Shown here: positions 15,654-23,892 of the stretch, one piece after another | Numbering within the stretch: position 1 is the stretch's first letter | How the letters are laid out: every line of letters starts with the position of its first letter | NCBI GenBank assembly: GCA_004556455.1 | Contig: SFGY01000004.1 | Span: 1-64,000, forward strand | Origin: Clostridiales bacterium | Lineage (GTDB): Bacteria > Bacillota > Clostridia > Saccharofermentanales > DTU023 | Length of the DNA stretch: 64,000 nucleotides | Reading direction: 5' to 3' | Position numbers and translations under genes: made by a program | The notes under the pieces: model-generated | Database searches by the model: none | What the model saw: the letters and a program-made list of their open reading frames with translations, nothing else | Told to the model about the DNA's origin: nothing

Positions 15654-18245
15654 ATGGCAAAACAACTTGAAAAATATAGTGAAGAGAGCTTGGAAATCCT
15701 GGAGACAGCCCAGAATCTGGTCATTAAAAACGGCCATCCGGAACTGACGGAGCTGCATCTGCACCGTGCCCTGATCGGCAGTGAGAAAACGGTGGTGGGG
15801 CAGGTTCTCTCTCAATTGAAGGTGGATCTCAGCGCCTATCAAATGGCGCTGGACGATGCGCTGTCGCGTCTGCCACAGCAAAGTGGACAATCTGAACTCT
15901 ACGCGTCCATGGGATATCGCCGCATCATGCTCAAGGCTGAGGATGTGGCGAAAAGCTTCCATTCGGAAAAGATTTATCCCGAACACATCTATCTGGCCTT
16001 GCTGCAGGAAAAGGATACTGAGTCGGCAAAGATCTTCCGCCGCTTTGGCCTCAGTGAGCAAAGTTTTCGCCAGGGGCTGGAGCAATTCCATCTGGCTCAG
16101 CGTGCCGGTGGCGAGGATACTTCTGAGAGCAATAAGCTCCTGGCTCGCTTTGGCCGGGATCTTACCCAGGAGGCGAGAGATGGAAAAATCGATCCGGTGA
16201 TCGGTCGGGACGATGAAATTCGCGACTGTGGGCGTATTTTGTCGCGCCGTAAAAAGAACAACCCTGTGCTGATCGGCGAACCTGGTGTCGGCAAGACGGC
16301 CGTTGTAGAGGGCCTGGCCCAGCGCATTATTAGAAATGATGTACCTGAGCCTCTGCAGGGCAAGCGCATCTGGGCTTTGGATATGGGCTCGCTCGTTGCG
16401 GGAGCTAAGTATCGCGGCGAGTTTGAGGAGCGCCTCAAGGGCGTGCTTAAAGCCATTCAGGATTCTGACGGTGAGATTATTCTTTTTATTGATGAAATGC
16501 ATACGATTGTGGGAGCCGGGAAATCGGAAGGCTCGCTGGATGCGTCCAATATGATGAAACCGATGCTCGCCCGCGGCGAGATCAAGGTGATCGGTGCGAC
16601 GACCCTCAATGAATACCGGACGAGCATCGAAAAAGACGGTGCTCTGGAACGCCGTTTCCAGAAAGTTATGGTGGGCGAACCCTCCGTTGAGGACACGGTG
16701 TCGATTCTCCGCGGCATCAAGGAAAAATACGAGATTCATCACGGCATTAAGATTTCCGACGCGGCGGTTCTGGCCTGCGCCAAGCTTTCCGCGCGCTATA
16801 TCAGCGACCGTTTTCTGCCGGATAAAGCCATCGACCTCATGGATGAAGCGGCTTCCATGGTGCGCACAGAAATTGATACCATGCCTCAGGAGCTGGACGA
16901 TATGCGCCATCGCATCCTGCAGCTGCAGATAGAGATTGCGGCCTTGAAAAAAGAAGAAGACGAGGCTTCGCGTGAGCGCCTGAATCGGATGGAAAGCGAG
17001 TGTGGACAGCTCCAGGCGGAGTATGATCAGAAAATTGCCCTATGGGAGGCCGAGAAAAAGAATATCAACCGCGTGAAGGAGATCAAGGCCGAGATTGACA
17101 AGGTTCGTCTGGAGATGGCCGAAGCCGAACGCAACTATGATTTCGAAAAGTTGTCGGAGCTAAAATATCACCGCATGTCAGAACTTGAGGTGGAGCTGAG
17201 CGAAGCCAATAAAAAGGCCGAAGAAGGGCAGAGCGGCCTCAGGGAAGAGGTGAGTGAGGACGATATTGCCGAAGTGATTTCCAAGTGGACGGGTATCCCC
17301 GTCGCCAAGCTTATGGAGAGCGAGAAAGAAAAAGTGCTCGCCCTTCCGGAGATCCTTGGCCGTCGTGTGCTCGGACAGGAAGAAGCGATTGAGGCTGTGA
17401 GCCGAGCCATCCTGCGCGCCCGCTCCGGACTCAAAGATGCAAGACGTCCGATCGGCTCTTTCATCTTTCTCGGACCCACAGGTGTGGGCAAGACCGAGCT
17501 GGCTAAAACCCTCACCGAGGCGCTTTTCAGTGACGAAAAAGCCATGGTTCGCATCGATATGTCTGAGTATATGGAAAAATATTCTGTCTCCAGACTCATC
17601 GGCGCGGCTCCGGGCTATATCGGCTATGAAGAAGGCGGTCAGCTGACCGAAGCCGTGCGGCGTCATCCCTATTCGGTCGTCCTCTTCGATGAAATTGAAA
17701 AGGCTCATCCTGACGTCTTTAATCTACTGCTGCAAGTCCTGGATGATGGGCGTTTAACTGACAGTCAGGGACGCACCGTGGATTTCCGCAACACGGTGAT
17801 CATTATGACCTCGAACATTGGCTCGCAGTTTTTGATCGAGGGCATCGATCGAGATGGAAAAATCAGCGATGAGGCCAGGGAGGCTGTTGAGCGCCAACTC
17901 AAGAAGAGCTTCCGGCCAGAATTCCTTAACCGTATCGACGAGATCGTCATGTTCAAGCCGCTGGGAGAGGAGGAGATGATTCGTATTATCGACTTGCAGC
18001 TCAGAGATATTGAAAAACGTCTGGAAGATCGCAGAATTACGCTCAGTCTGACGGATGAGGCGCGCGAATTTGTCTTCCAGAGGGCGTACTCGCCGCAGTA
18101 TGGAGCAAGGCCCATTCGTCGTTTCCTCGAGAATGAGATGGAGGCTGCGCTCGCACGCGCCCTCATCCAGGGCGAGATTCATGATGGCGATAAGCTCAGC
18201 ATTGGGCTGGACGAGCATCAGCGCTTTATTTTTGAAAAAGTCTAA
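15654..18245 (+). CDS. clpB: ClpB protein disaggregase
   Basis: An 863-residue Hsp100 chaperone that, with DnaK, extracts and refolds aggregated proteins. Domains in order: Clp N domain (1-150), first AAA+ domain with Walker A GEPGVGKTAVVEG near 208 and Walker B FIDEMHT, a coiled-coil middle domain (about 400-520, rich in Glu and Lys), second AAA+ domain with GPTGVGKTELAKT near 606, VLFDEIEKAHPDV, and a small C-terminal domain ending ARALIQGEIHDGD. The long middle domain and lack of an IGF loop separate ClpB from ClpC and ClpA. Control by CtsR is shown by the box at 15455. Monocistronic, with a terminator at 18252. Confidence 0.97.
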   Translation: MAKQLEKYSEESLEILETAQNLVIKNGHPELTELHLHRALIGSEKTVVGQVLSQLKVDLSAYQMALDDALSRLPQQSGQSELYASMGYRRIMLKAEDVAKSFHSEKIYPEHIYLALLQEKDTESAKIFRRFGLSEQSFRQGLEQFHLAQRAGGEDTSESNKLLARFGRDLTQEARDGKIDPVIGRDDEIRDCGRILSRRKKNNPVLIGEPGVGKTAVVEGLAQRIIRNDVPEPLQGKRIWALDMGSLVAGAKYRGEFEERLKGVLKAIQDSDGEIILFIDEMHTIVGAGKSEGSLDASNMMKPMLARGEIKVIGATTLNEYRTSIEKDGALERRFQKVMVGEPSVEDTVSILRGIKEKYEIHHGIKISDAAVLACAKLSARYISDRFLPDKAIDLMDEAASMVRTEIDTMPQELDDMRHRILQLQIEIAALKKEEDEASRERLNRMESECGQLQAEYDQKIALWEAEKKNINRVKEIKAEIDKVRLEMAEAERNYDFEKLSELKYHRMSELEVELSEANKKAEEGQSGLREEVSEDDIAEVISKWTGIPVAKLMESEKEKVLALPEILGRRVLGQEEAIEAVSRAILRARSGLKDARRPIGSFIFLGPTGVGKTELAKTLTEALFSDEKAMVRIDMSEYMEKYSVSRLIGAAPGYIGYEEGGQLTEAVRRHPYSVVLFDEIEKAHPDVFNLLLQVLDDGRLTDSQGRTVDFRNTVIIMTSNIGSQFLIEGIDRDGKISDEAREAVERQLKKSFRPEFLNRIDEIVMFKPLGEEEMIRIIDLQLRDIEKRLEDRRITLSLTDEAREFVFQRAYSPQYGARPIRRFLENEMEAALARALIQGEIHDGDKLSIGLDEHQRFIFEKV

Positions 18246-18251
18246 GTGAAA

Positions 18252-18286
18252 AGGGCAGCTGCGCAAGAAGCAGCTGTCCTTTTTTA
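18252..18286 (+). terminator. clpB terminator
   Basis: AGGGCAGCTGC pairs with GCAGCTGTCCT around a GCAAGAA loop, followed by TTTTTT. Confidence 0.9.
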
Positions 18287-18444
18287 TTACCGCATTTGTT
18301 CGCCTCATGGGCTTGTGCTACACTGACACAAAACAGCACGTGAACTCAAAGCGTCACACAGACAAAATGAATCATACCGAGAACAGGCATCGCTCAGACA
18401 ACCATGCTTATACAGAAAAAACAGTCTAAGACTAGCATATTAAA

Positions 18445-18484
18445 GCCGACTAAAACGATGTCACGCCGACTATAACAGTGTCAC
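18445..18484 (+). repeat. 20-bp tandem repeat before the DtxR-like gene
   Basis: Two adjacent copies, GCCGACTAAAACGATGTCAC and GCCGACTATAACAGTGTCAC, identical at 17 of 20 positions. The second ends 10 bp before the start codon, touching the ribosome binding site. Could be a double operator for autoregulation; this is inference. Confidence 0.7.
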
Positions 18485-18494
18485 GGGGGAAAAC

Positions 18495-18950
18495 ATGAAA
18501 TTAAAAGAATCCGGTGAAAATTATCTGGAGAATATTTACATCCTGCAGAAGCGCAACGGCAGCGTGCGTTCCGTCGATCTTGCGCGTGAGATGGATTTTT
18601 CAAAACCCTCGGTAAGTCGGGCCATTCACCTGCTTGAGGATGAGGGTTACCTCAAAATTGAAGACAGCGGCAATCTGCGGCTGAGCGAAAGCGGCCTTGA
18701 AGTGGCCAAACGCATCTACGAGAGACATGTTTTCTTTTCCAGTTACCTCATGGCTCTTGGTGTGGATGAAGAGACCGCGGTTACGGACGCCTGTCTGCTC
18801 GAACACGATATTTCCAGCCGTTCCTTCGATGCCATGAAGGAGCATCTCTCTAAATGTATGTCCTGCGAGCATTTCAACAATGACGAGCATTTCCTGAAAT
18901 ATAACAATGAGAGTATCCGCAGGAATCTCGAAAAAATTGTCGAAAATTAG
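18495..18950 (+). CDS. DtxR/MntR-family metal-dependent transcriptional regulator
   Basis: A 151-residue iron/manganese-responsive repressor type. The N-terminal winged helix opens with LKESGENYLENIYIL, then VRSVDLAREMDFSKPSVSRAIHLLEDEGYL (recognition helix around residues 35-50), as in MntR and short DtxR proteins. The dimerisation/metal part has RHVFFSSYL, EETAVTDACLLEHDIS and a CMSCEHF motif; Cys, Glu and His residues there could bind metal. No SH3-like domain is present. ATG 18495 follows GGGGG. Monocistronic with a terminator at 19016. It is a candidate regulator of the ftr1-p19 iron cluster in this window, but its target site is unknown. Confidence 0.88.
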   Translation: MKLKESGENYLENIYILQKRNGSVRSVDLAREMDFSKPSVSRAIHLLEDEGYLKIEDSGNLRLSESGLEVAKRIYERHVFFSSYLMALGVDEETAVTDACLLEHDISSRSFDAMKEHLSKCMSCEHFNNDEHFLKYNNESIRRNLEKIVEN

Positions 18951-19015
18951 TGCCTGTGCTGCCTTTAAATCGTCGAAAAATAACGTTAAGCTGCCTTTAT
19001 AGAACCTAAGCATGA

Positions 19016-19046
19016 AAAAGCCCCGCGCTCGCGGGGCTTTTCTTTT
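19016..19046 (+). terminator. Terminator of the DtxR-like gene
   Basis: Perfect 11-bp stem AAAAGCCCCGC/GCGGGGCTTTT with a GCTC loop. It is symmetrical and could also act on the other strand. The stretch 19047-19253 beyond it holds a TGCAACAA/TTGTTGCA inverted repeat and a CACCTCCGC/GCGGAGGTG hairpin, but no gene I can support. Confidence 0.9.
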
Positions 19047-19253
19047 GAGGAGATGTATGAAGAGGTGTTTGCAACAACTTTGTTGCATCCTTAGGATACT
19101 TTTTTACTGTGACAGCAAAAGGGAGAGTTTATGAACGAATGTGAATTTATTTGGCTAAAACAGAAAAGCTCATCGTCGAAGAAAAAGGTCTCAGGCCAGG
19201 ACGCATGCACCTCCGCAGGCTCTTTCGAGAGTGGTTCGCGGAGGTGGCAACAA

Positions 19254-20456
19254 TCAAAGAGCTAAAACTCGTGCACCCTCGCAGGCTGTGACAGGGTAAA
19301 AATCTGCGGCATAACCAAATTCCGCCAGATATTTTGGGCCGATATGATCAATGAAATCTGTCACGCCTTCTTCGCGCACGAGGGAGATGGTGCACCCCCC
19401 GAAGCCCGCACCAGTCATGCGTGAACCGAGACAGCTTTTTTCTTCGAGCGCTGCGTCGACGAGAAAGTCGAGTTCGCGGCAGGAAACTTCGTAGAGATCA
19501 CGAAGGGAAGCGTGTGAGGAGACCATGAGTCGTCCGAAAGCGCCAAGATTGCCGCCTTTAAGAGCTTCAAATGCGGCCAGTGTGCGGGCTTCTTCGTAAA
19601 CAGCGTGGCGTGCCCGCTGGCGGCAGATGGGATCTTCGATTGCGCTTTGGAGCGCGTTAAAATCATCGGGTGAAAGCTGACAGAGAGCTTTGAGAGGCTT
19701 AAAACGTTTTTGCAGATCGCTGAGGGCTTTTTCGCACTCTCTGCGGCAGTCATTGTAGGCTGAATTACCAAGACTACGGTGTTTGTTGCTGGAACAGATG
19801 ACCAGCTTGCAGCCTTCCAGCTTGAGAGGAGCGTAGTCATATTCCAGGGTTCCGGTATTGAGGAGCAGCACCTGATCCTTTCGACCCATAGCGACGGCGA
19901 ATTGATCCATAATGCCGCAGTTAACACCGATAAATTGATTTTCGGCTTTTTGTGCGAGCAGAGAGAGCTGGACAGAATCGATCTCCAGGTCCCAGAGAGC
20001 CTTGATGACGATGCCGGTGAGCAGTTCCACGGAGGCTGAGGAAGAAAGTCCCGAGCCGGAGGGGATGTTGCCGTAGATCATGAGATCCAGGCCACCCTCA
20101 AGGGAATAGCCTGCCTCACGCAGGGTCTGCAGCATGGCTTTGCAGAAGTTACTCCAGTGGTCGCGGGGATCGTTCTGTAAGGAGCCGTCGGCCATTTCCA
20201 GAATGCCGATACCGCGAAAATTCAGAGAGTAAAAGCGCAGACGCTTGTCCTCACGCCGCCGTGCCAATCCGTAGGTGCCAAGGCTGATGGCAAGGGGCAT
20301 GACGTGACCGCCGCTGTAATCGATGTGTTCGCCAATTAAATTGACCCGACCTGGGGCAAAAGCGCAGAGTTCAGCTTCGCCCCCGAATTTTTCCCGCCAG
20401 CACTGGCGAAGTTCACTCAACATTTCTTCTTGCACAGACACCGATTGAACAGACAC
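19254..20456 (-). CDS. galK: Galactokinase
   Basis: A 400-residue GHMP-family sugar kinase that phosphorylates galactose at C1 with ATP, the first step of the Leloir pathway. The galactokinase signature GRVNLIGEHIDYSGG is near residue 36, the ATP-binding GSGLSSSAS motif near residue 135, and GIMDQFAVAMG and GARMTGAGFGG-like MTGAGFGGCTISL follow. An in-frame ATG at 20501 precedes it, but AGGAGG at 20470-20465 lies 8 bp before GTG 20456, so I start there; the extra codons would fall in a repetitive leader. galE and galT are not in the window. The 3' end is followed by a partial duplicate of the last 20 bp and a T-less hairpin. Confidence 0.95.
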   Translation of the reverse strand: MSVQSVSVQEEMLSELRQCWREKFGGEAELCAFAPGRVNLIGEHIDYSGGHVMPLAISLGTYGLARRREDKRLRFYSLNFRGIGILEMADGSLQNDPRDHWSNFCKAMLQTLREAGYSLEGGLDLMIYGNIPSGSGLSSSASVELLTGIVIKALWDLEIDSVQLSLLAQKAENQFIGVNCGIMDQFAVAMGRKDQVLLLNTGTLEYDYAPLKLEGCKLVICSSNKHRSLGNSAYNDCRRECEKALSDLQKRFKPLKALCQLSPDDFNALQSAIEDPICRQRARHAVYEEARTLAAFEALKGGNLGAFGRLMVSSHASLRDLYEVSCRELDFLVDAALEEKSCLGSRMTGAGFGGCTISLVREEGVTDFIDHIGPKYLAEFGYAADFYPVTACEGARVLAL

Positions 20457-20470
20457 CGAATTTTCCTCCT

Positions 20471-20538
20471 GGATCGTTGGACGTATGGGATCGTTCGACA
20501 TGTCGGGACTTTGGACATATGGGATTGTTGGACATATC
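20471..20538 (-). repeat. Four-unit repeat in the galK leader
   Basis: Units of 16-18 bp resembling GGGATTGTTGGACATAT (as read on the + strand) start at 20471, 20487, 20505 and 20521. They end directly at the galK ribosome binding site. Function unknown. Confidence 0.75.
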
Positions 20539-20602
20539 TGAACCTTGCTTATGCCAACTCATTTGCCTTCCCGAATTGTTCGACTGATGCGAACTATGTT
20601 GC

Positions 20603-20643
20603 GATAAGCGCTTTCGCTGAACCCAACATTTCTGCCCATTATA
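20603..20643 (-). promoter_or_regulatory. galK promoter region with cre-like site
   Basis: On the minus strand a TATAAT (20643-20638) lies about 180 bp before galK. Just downstream, at 20603-20616, is a near-palindrome with core AAGCGCTT (GATAAGCGCTTTCG) that resembles a CcpA cre site. The -35 box is poor and the cre match is partial. Confidence 0.35.
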
Positions 20644-20795
20644 GCAAAGCTTTGCCTCTCGCTGTTAGAATACTCTTTCTCTAAGCAGCGTTTCTGGTGT
20701 GCTAAATGATGGCGCAAAATAAAAAATGCCGAAGCGCCTGGGTTTTTGAATCTGCATTTCAAAAGGTTCGGAAGTTTTGGGCTTTTATCTGCGTT

Positions 20796-22370
20796 TCAGC
20801 CTTGCTGATCGTAAGTGTCAAGGATCTTCGCCATAAAGGGCGGCAGCAGGCGTTGTGCCTCTGCTTTTGTGAAAAGCCCGGAGGCTGGTCTTTCCAAGGT
20901 GTTTTCCTGGTTCAGCTCAGCATCAGAAAGGCAGAGCTTTGATCTGAACGGAGCATCCTCAGTGAGTTTAGCGAAAGGTAGAGTAAACGGGAGACAGAGG
21001 TCCTGGCCGTTGCTGTCCTTCAAGATATAGCGCATTTCCGTGCGAGAGGTGCCTGGTAATGGGGCAGGATCGGCGTGGCCGTTTTGGAGTGGGATCCGCG
21101 TGTAGGGTGCGGGCTCATAGCCATTTCGGAGTAACCTTCGCGTGTAGGGTGCGGAATCATAGCCCTTTTGGCCTGAATTTTCACTTGGGAGGGCAGGCAG
21201 CTCGACGGAGGCCAGGCTGATTTCCCAGATCCGGTGGCTGAAAATGTGCCTGAAAGTAGAAAGAAGACGGACTTTTCCTGTTTGTTCGGGCAGAGCACAG
21301 GGCCGGAAGCTGTTCTCCGGCTGTTCTGGCAGAGCGCCGGGCTGGAAGCTTTTCCCCTGCTGTTCAGGCAGTGCACCGGGCTGGAAGCACTTCCCCGGCT
21401 GTTCGGGTGAATTGCTGAGAAGAGCAGATTCTCCGTTCTGCTCTTGCAACTCACTGAGCTGTACACTTTTTCCATCTGGATCGGAGGAAGTGTTGGCAGA
21501 GCCATTCTCACCAGCGGGGTCCGGGAGAGCGCTGAGCTGCACGCTCTCTCCATCCTGTAAAGGCCGGAGCAGGGGCAGGTACTCGTAAAAGCCATGCAGC
21601 AGGCTTTCGCGGCGCTGCTGCAGGTAAAGTTGACCCTGAACAAAAAGCAGGAGATAGGGTTTGCTGAGACGCTTCTGGCGATTGCTCCGGGCTTTCAGCG
21701 GAAGTTCTTCCTGCTTTCCGCAGCGGCGGGCGCGACAAGTGCTACAAAAGGGGCAGCTCTGGCAGTCCGGCTTGCGGGGCGTACAAATCGTTGCGCCGAG
21801 ATCCATCATGGCTTCATTAAAATCTCCGGCTCTATTCGGGGGCAGCAGGCTTTCAGCGAGGCTTTTGACCTCTTTCATGGAGACTGTATCGCCCGCCTGC
21901 CAGGGCTTGCAGAAGTAGCGGGAGAACACGCGCAGGAGGTTACCGTCAATGGCTGCTGCGGGCTGGCCAAAAGCCATTGAAGCAATGGCTGCGGCTGTAT
22001 AGGGGCCGATACCGGGGAGCTCTCTCAGAGCGGCTTCGTTGGCGGGAAGCTGGCCATCATATTTTTCGACGACTTTGCGGGCACAGGCTAGCAGATGGGA
22101 GGCGCGCCGATAATAACCCAGACCAGCCCAGGCCTCGCGCAGCTCATCCTCGCTTGCTGCGGCAAGATCCTCAAGCTGCGGCCAGCGGTGAAGAAAATCC
22201 TCATAATAGGGAATAACAGTGTCGACCTGTGTCTGCTGGCACATAAATTCCGAGAGCAGAACGGTGTAAGGACGCCTGTCCCGTCGCCAGGGCAGATCGC
22301 GCTTATGTTCGTCAAACCAGGCCAGCAGGCGCAGCGAAAAGTCCGAAGCTTCAGGCTTAATCATGTCCAT
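20796..22370 (-). CDS. mutY: A/G-specific adenine DNA glycosylase with a repetitive insertion
   Basis: MutY removes adenine mispaired with 8-oxoguanine. Catalytic features are the Glu in LLSEFMCQQTQVDTV, the helix-hairpin-helix LPGIGPYTAAAI with the catalytic Asp in AAIDGNLLRV, and an iron-sulphur site C-X6-C-X2-C-X5-C in CTPRKPDCQSCPFCSTC. The C-terminal NUDIX-like 8-oxoG reader begins PYLLLFVQGQLYLQQRRESLLHGFYEYLPLL, is interrupted by ~100 residues of repeats (LPEQxGKSFQPGA units of 13 residues), and resumes with FRHIFSHRIWEISL. A second insertion has 14-residue repeats containing APYTR. At ~524 residues it is far longer than usual (~350). ATG 22370 is chosen; GTG 22385 and ATG 22364 are possible. 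The start overlaps the purine importer ATPase gene. Confidence 0.93.
   Translation of the reverse strand: MDMIKPEASDFSLRLLAWFDEHKRDLPWRRDRRPYTVLLSEFMCQQTQVDTVIPYYEDFLHRWPQLEDLAAASEDELREAWAGLGYYRRASHLLACARKVVEKYDGQLPANEAALRELPGIGPYTAAAIASMAFGQPAAAIDGNLLRVFSRYFCKPWQAGDTVSMKEVKSLAESLLPPNRAGDFNEAMMDLGATICTPRKPDCQSCPFCSTCRARRCGKQEELPLKARSNRQKRLSKPYLLLFVQGQLYLQQRRESLLHGFYEYLPLLRPLQDGESVQLSALPDPAGENGSANTSSDPDGKSVQLSELQEQNGESALLSNSPEQPGKCFQPGALPEQQGKSFQPGALPEQPENSFRPCALPEQTGKVRLLSTFRHIFSHRIWEISLASVELPALPSENSGQKGYDSAPYTRRLLRNGYEPAPYTRIPLQNGHADPAPLPGTSRTEMRYILKDSNGQDLCLPFTLPFAKLTEDAPFRSKLCLSDAELNQENTLERPASGLFTKAEAQRLLPPFMAKILDTYDQQG
21097..21180 (-). repeat. 42-bp tandem repeat inside mutY
   Basis: CGCGTGTAGGGTGCGG followed by TCATAGCC occurs at 21097 and again at 21139, a 42-bp period. 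In the protein it gives two APYTR-containing 14-residue repeats. The two visible copies are nearly identical over their first 24 bp. Confidence 0.75.
21283..21438 (-). repeat. 39-bp tandem repeats inside mutY
   Basis: Three well-conserved 39-bp units begin at 21283, 21322 and 21361 (each opening TGTTC and containing GGAAGC). A fourth, degenerate unit begins at 21400 and traces of further units extend to about 21540. They encode 13-residue LPEQxGKSFQPGA repeats. Confidence 0.85.
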
Positions 22371-23883
22371 TTTCTGGCCTAACACCGGCCATCAGGAGAC
22401 CCAGCGTTTTGCGATCTGTTTCGTGGCCTTTGACGATGTCCATGACCTCGCCTTCATAGATAACCAGAATGCGATCAGACAACTCCATAATTTCGTCCAG
22501 TTCGGTAGAAACCATAAGAACGGCTGCGCCCTTGTCACGGGCTTCTACAATGCGCTGCTGAATATACTTGGTTGCGCCGATATCAAGGCCACGTGAGGGA
22601 TGGACGGCGATGAGAAGATGGGGTTTACGCTCAAGCTCCCTGCCGACGACGAGCTTTTGTTGATTGCCGCCGGAAAGGTTGCCGGCAAGTTCGTTGATGC
22701 CGGGAGTTCGAACCTGGTATTTTTCACAGAGTTCGCGGCTGTAACTGTCAATCTTTTTCCAGTGCAAAAAACCCAGGATGTCAGAGAAAGGAGCGTGGTC
22801 ATGATCCATGAGAATAATGTTTTCCCGCAGGTTCATGGCTGCGACCATGCCCATTTTAAGGCGGTCTTCAGGTATGTGAGAAACCTTGTGCCCGAGGATT
22901 TCCTTTGGTTTGAGATGGGTCACATCGTGCTTGTCAATCTCAATTTTTCCTGACTCCACAGGCATAAGCCCTGTGATGCAGCGGATAAGTTCAGACTGGC
23001 CGTTGCCGTCGACTCCGCAAATACCGAGAATTTCTCCTTCGCGTAAATCAAAGCTGACATTTTTGAGAGCGGGGAGATGACGGCTGTTGCGGGCATTCAC
23101 TCCTTCGACACGCAGCACGACTTCACCCAATTGAGGGCTTTTCGTTATGGTCTCCAGCTCGACATCTTTACCGACCATAAGTTCGGCAAGTTTATTGGCA
23201 TCTGGAATTTCTGAGATGGGCAGGCCATGGGCTACAACGCGGCCACTGCGGAGCACTGTGCAGCGATCACAGATTTGCATGATTTCGGTCAGCTTGTGAG
23301 AAATGAAGATGATGGTTTTACCTTCGCTGGTGAGTCGGCGAATTACATCGAAGAGACCATCGACCTCCTGTGGGGTGAGCACGGCGGTCGGTTCATCCAG
23401 GATGAGCAATTCCGCATCACGATAGAGCGCTTTGAGAATTTCCAGACGCTGCTGTTCACCTACAGAAAGATCTTCAACGCGAGTCCAGGGATCAATGTCC
23501 ATCTTATAGCTATGAGCGAGTTCTTTAAAACGCCCGGCAGCCGCCTGCAGATCGAGGACAGCCTGATTCCCTTTATAGCCCAGTACGACGTTCTCGATGG
23601 CGGTGAGGGCAGGGATGAGCATGAAATGCTGGTGCACCATACCGATACCTTTTTGAATGGCCTGGCGGGGATTATCGATATGAACTTCTTCACCCTTATA
23701 GATGATCTGCCCTTCACTGGGAGTATAAAGACCATAGAGAATGTTCATCAAGGTGCTTTTTCCGGCTCCATTCTCACCAAGCAGGGCGTGAACCTCACCT
23801 TTTTCTACGCTCAGGTTGACCTTTTCGTTGGCGATAACGGAGGCAAAATGTTTACTCACGTTGTGCATTTGCAGAATTTCCAT
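22357..23883 (-). CDS. ABC importer ATPase, nucleoside/purine type (NupO/YufO-like)
   Basis: A 508-residue double ATP-binding protein of the sugar/nucleoside importer class. The first nucleotide-binding domain has LLGENGAGKST (near 35-45), LSVGEQQRLEI and LLILDEPTAVLTPQEV; the second has GICGVDGNGQSE in place of a canonical Walker A, and NLSGGNQQKLVVGREL. The HPSRGLDIGATKYI segment is typical of importers paired with BMP-family binding proteins. It follows both permeases in the order binding protein, permease, permease, ATPase. ATG 23883 lies 7 bp after GGAG. The last 14 bp or so overlap mutY, coupling DNA repair to this operon. Partners: genes at 23893, 24810 and 26196. Confidence 0.94.
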   Translation of the reverse strand: MEILQMHNVSKHFASVIANEKVNLSVEKGEVHALLGENGAGKSTLMNILYGLYTPSEGQIIYKGEEVHIDNPRQAIQKGIGMVHQHFMLIPALTAIENVVLGYKGNQAVLDLQAAAGRFKELAHSYKMDIDPWTRVEDLSVGEQQRLEILKALYRDAELLILDEPTAVLTPQEVDGLFDVIRRLTSEGKTIIFISHKLTEIMQICDRCTVLRSGRVVAHGLPISEIPDANKLAELMVGKDVELETITKSPQLGEVVLRVEGVNARNSRHLPALKNVSFDLREGEILGICGVDGNGQSELIRCITGLMPVESGKIEIDKHDVTHLKPKEILGHKVSHIPEDRLKMGMVAAMNLRENIILMDHDHAPFSDILGFLHWKKIDSYSRELCEKYQVRTPGINELAGNLSGGNQQKLVVGRELERKPHLLIAVHPSRGLDIGATKYIQQRIVEARDKGAAVLMVSTELDEIMELSDRILVIYEGEVMDIVKGHETDRKTLGLLMAGVRPENGHD

Positions 23884-23892
23884 GAGAAGCTC

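Noticed and set aside
15522..16910. 462-codon open frame antisense to clpB
   Set aside because: Covers the clpB promoter and N domain on the other strand; no recognisable domain and no start signals.
19208..19244. Terminator of galK
   Set aside because: The CACCTCCGC/GCGGAGGTG stem is clear but neither strand has a following T run, so function is doubtful.
19131..19265. 44-codon frame starting MNECEFIWLKQK after GGGAG
   Set aside because: Low-complexity Ser/Lys composition, no similarity recalled, and it runs into galK on the other strand.
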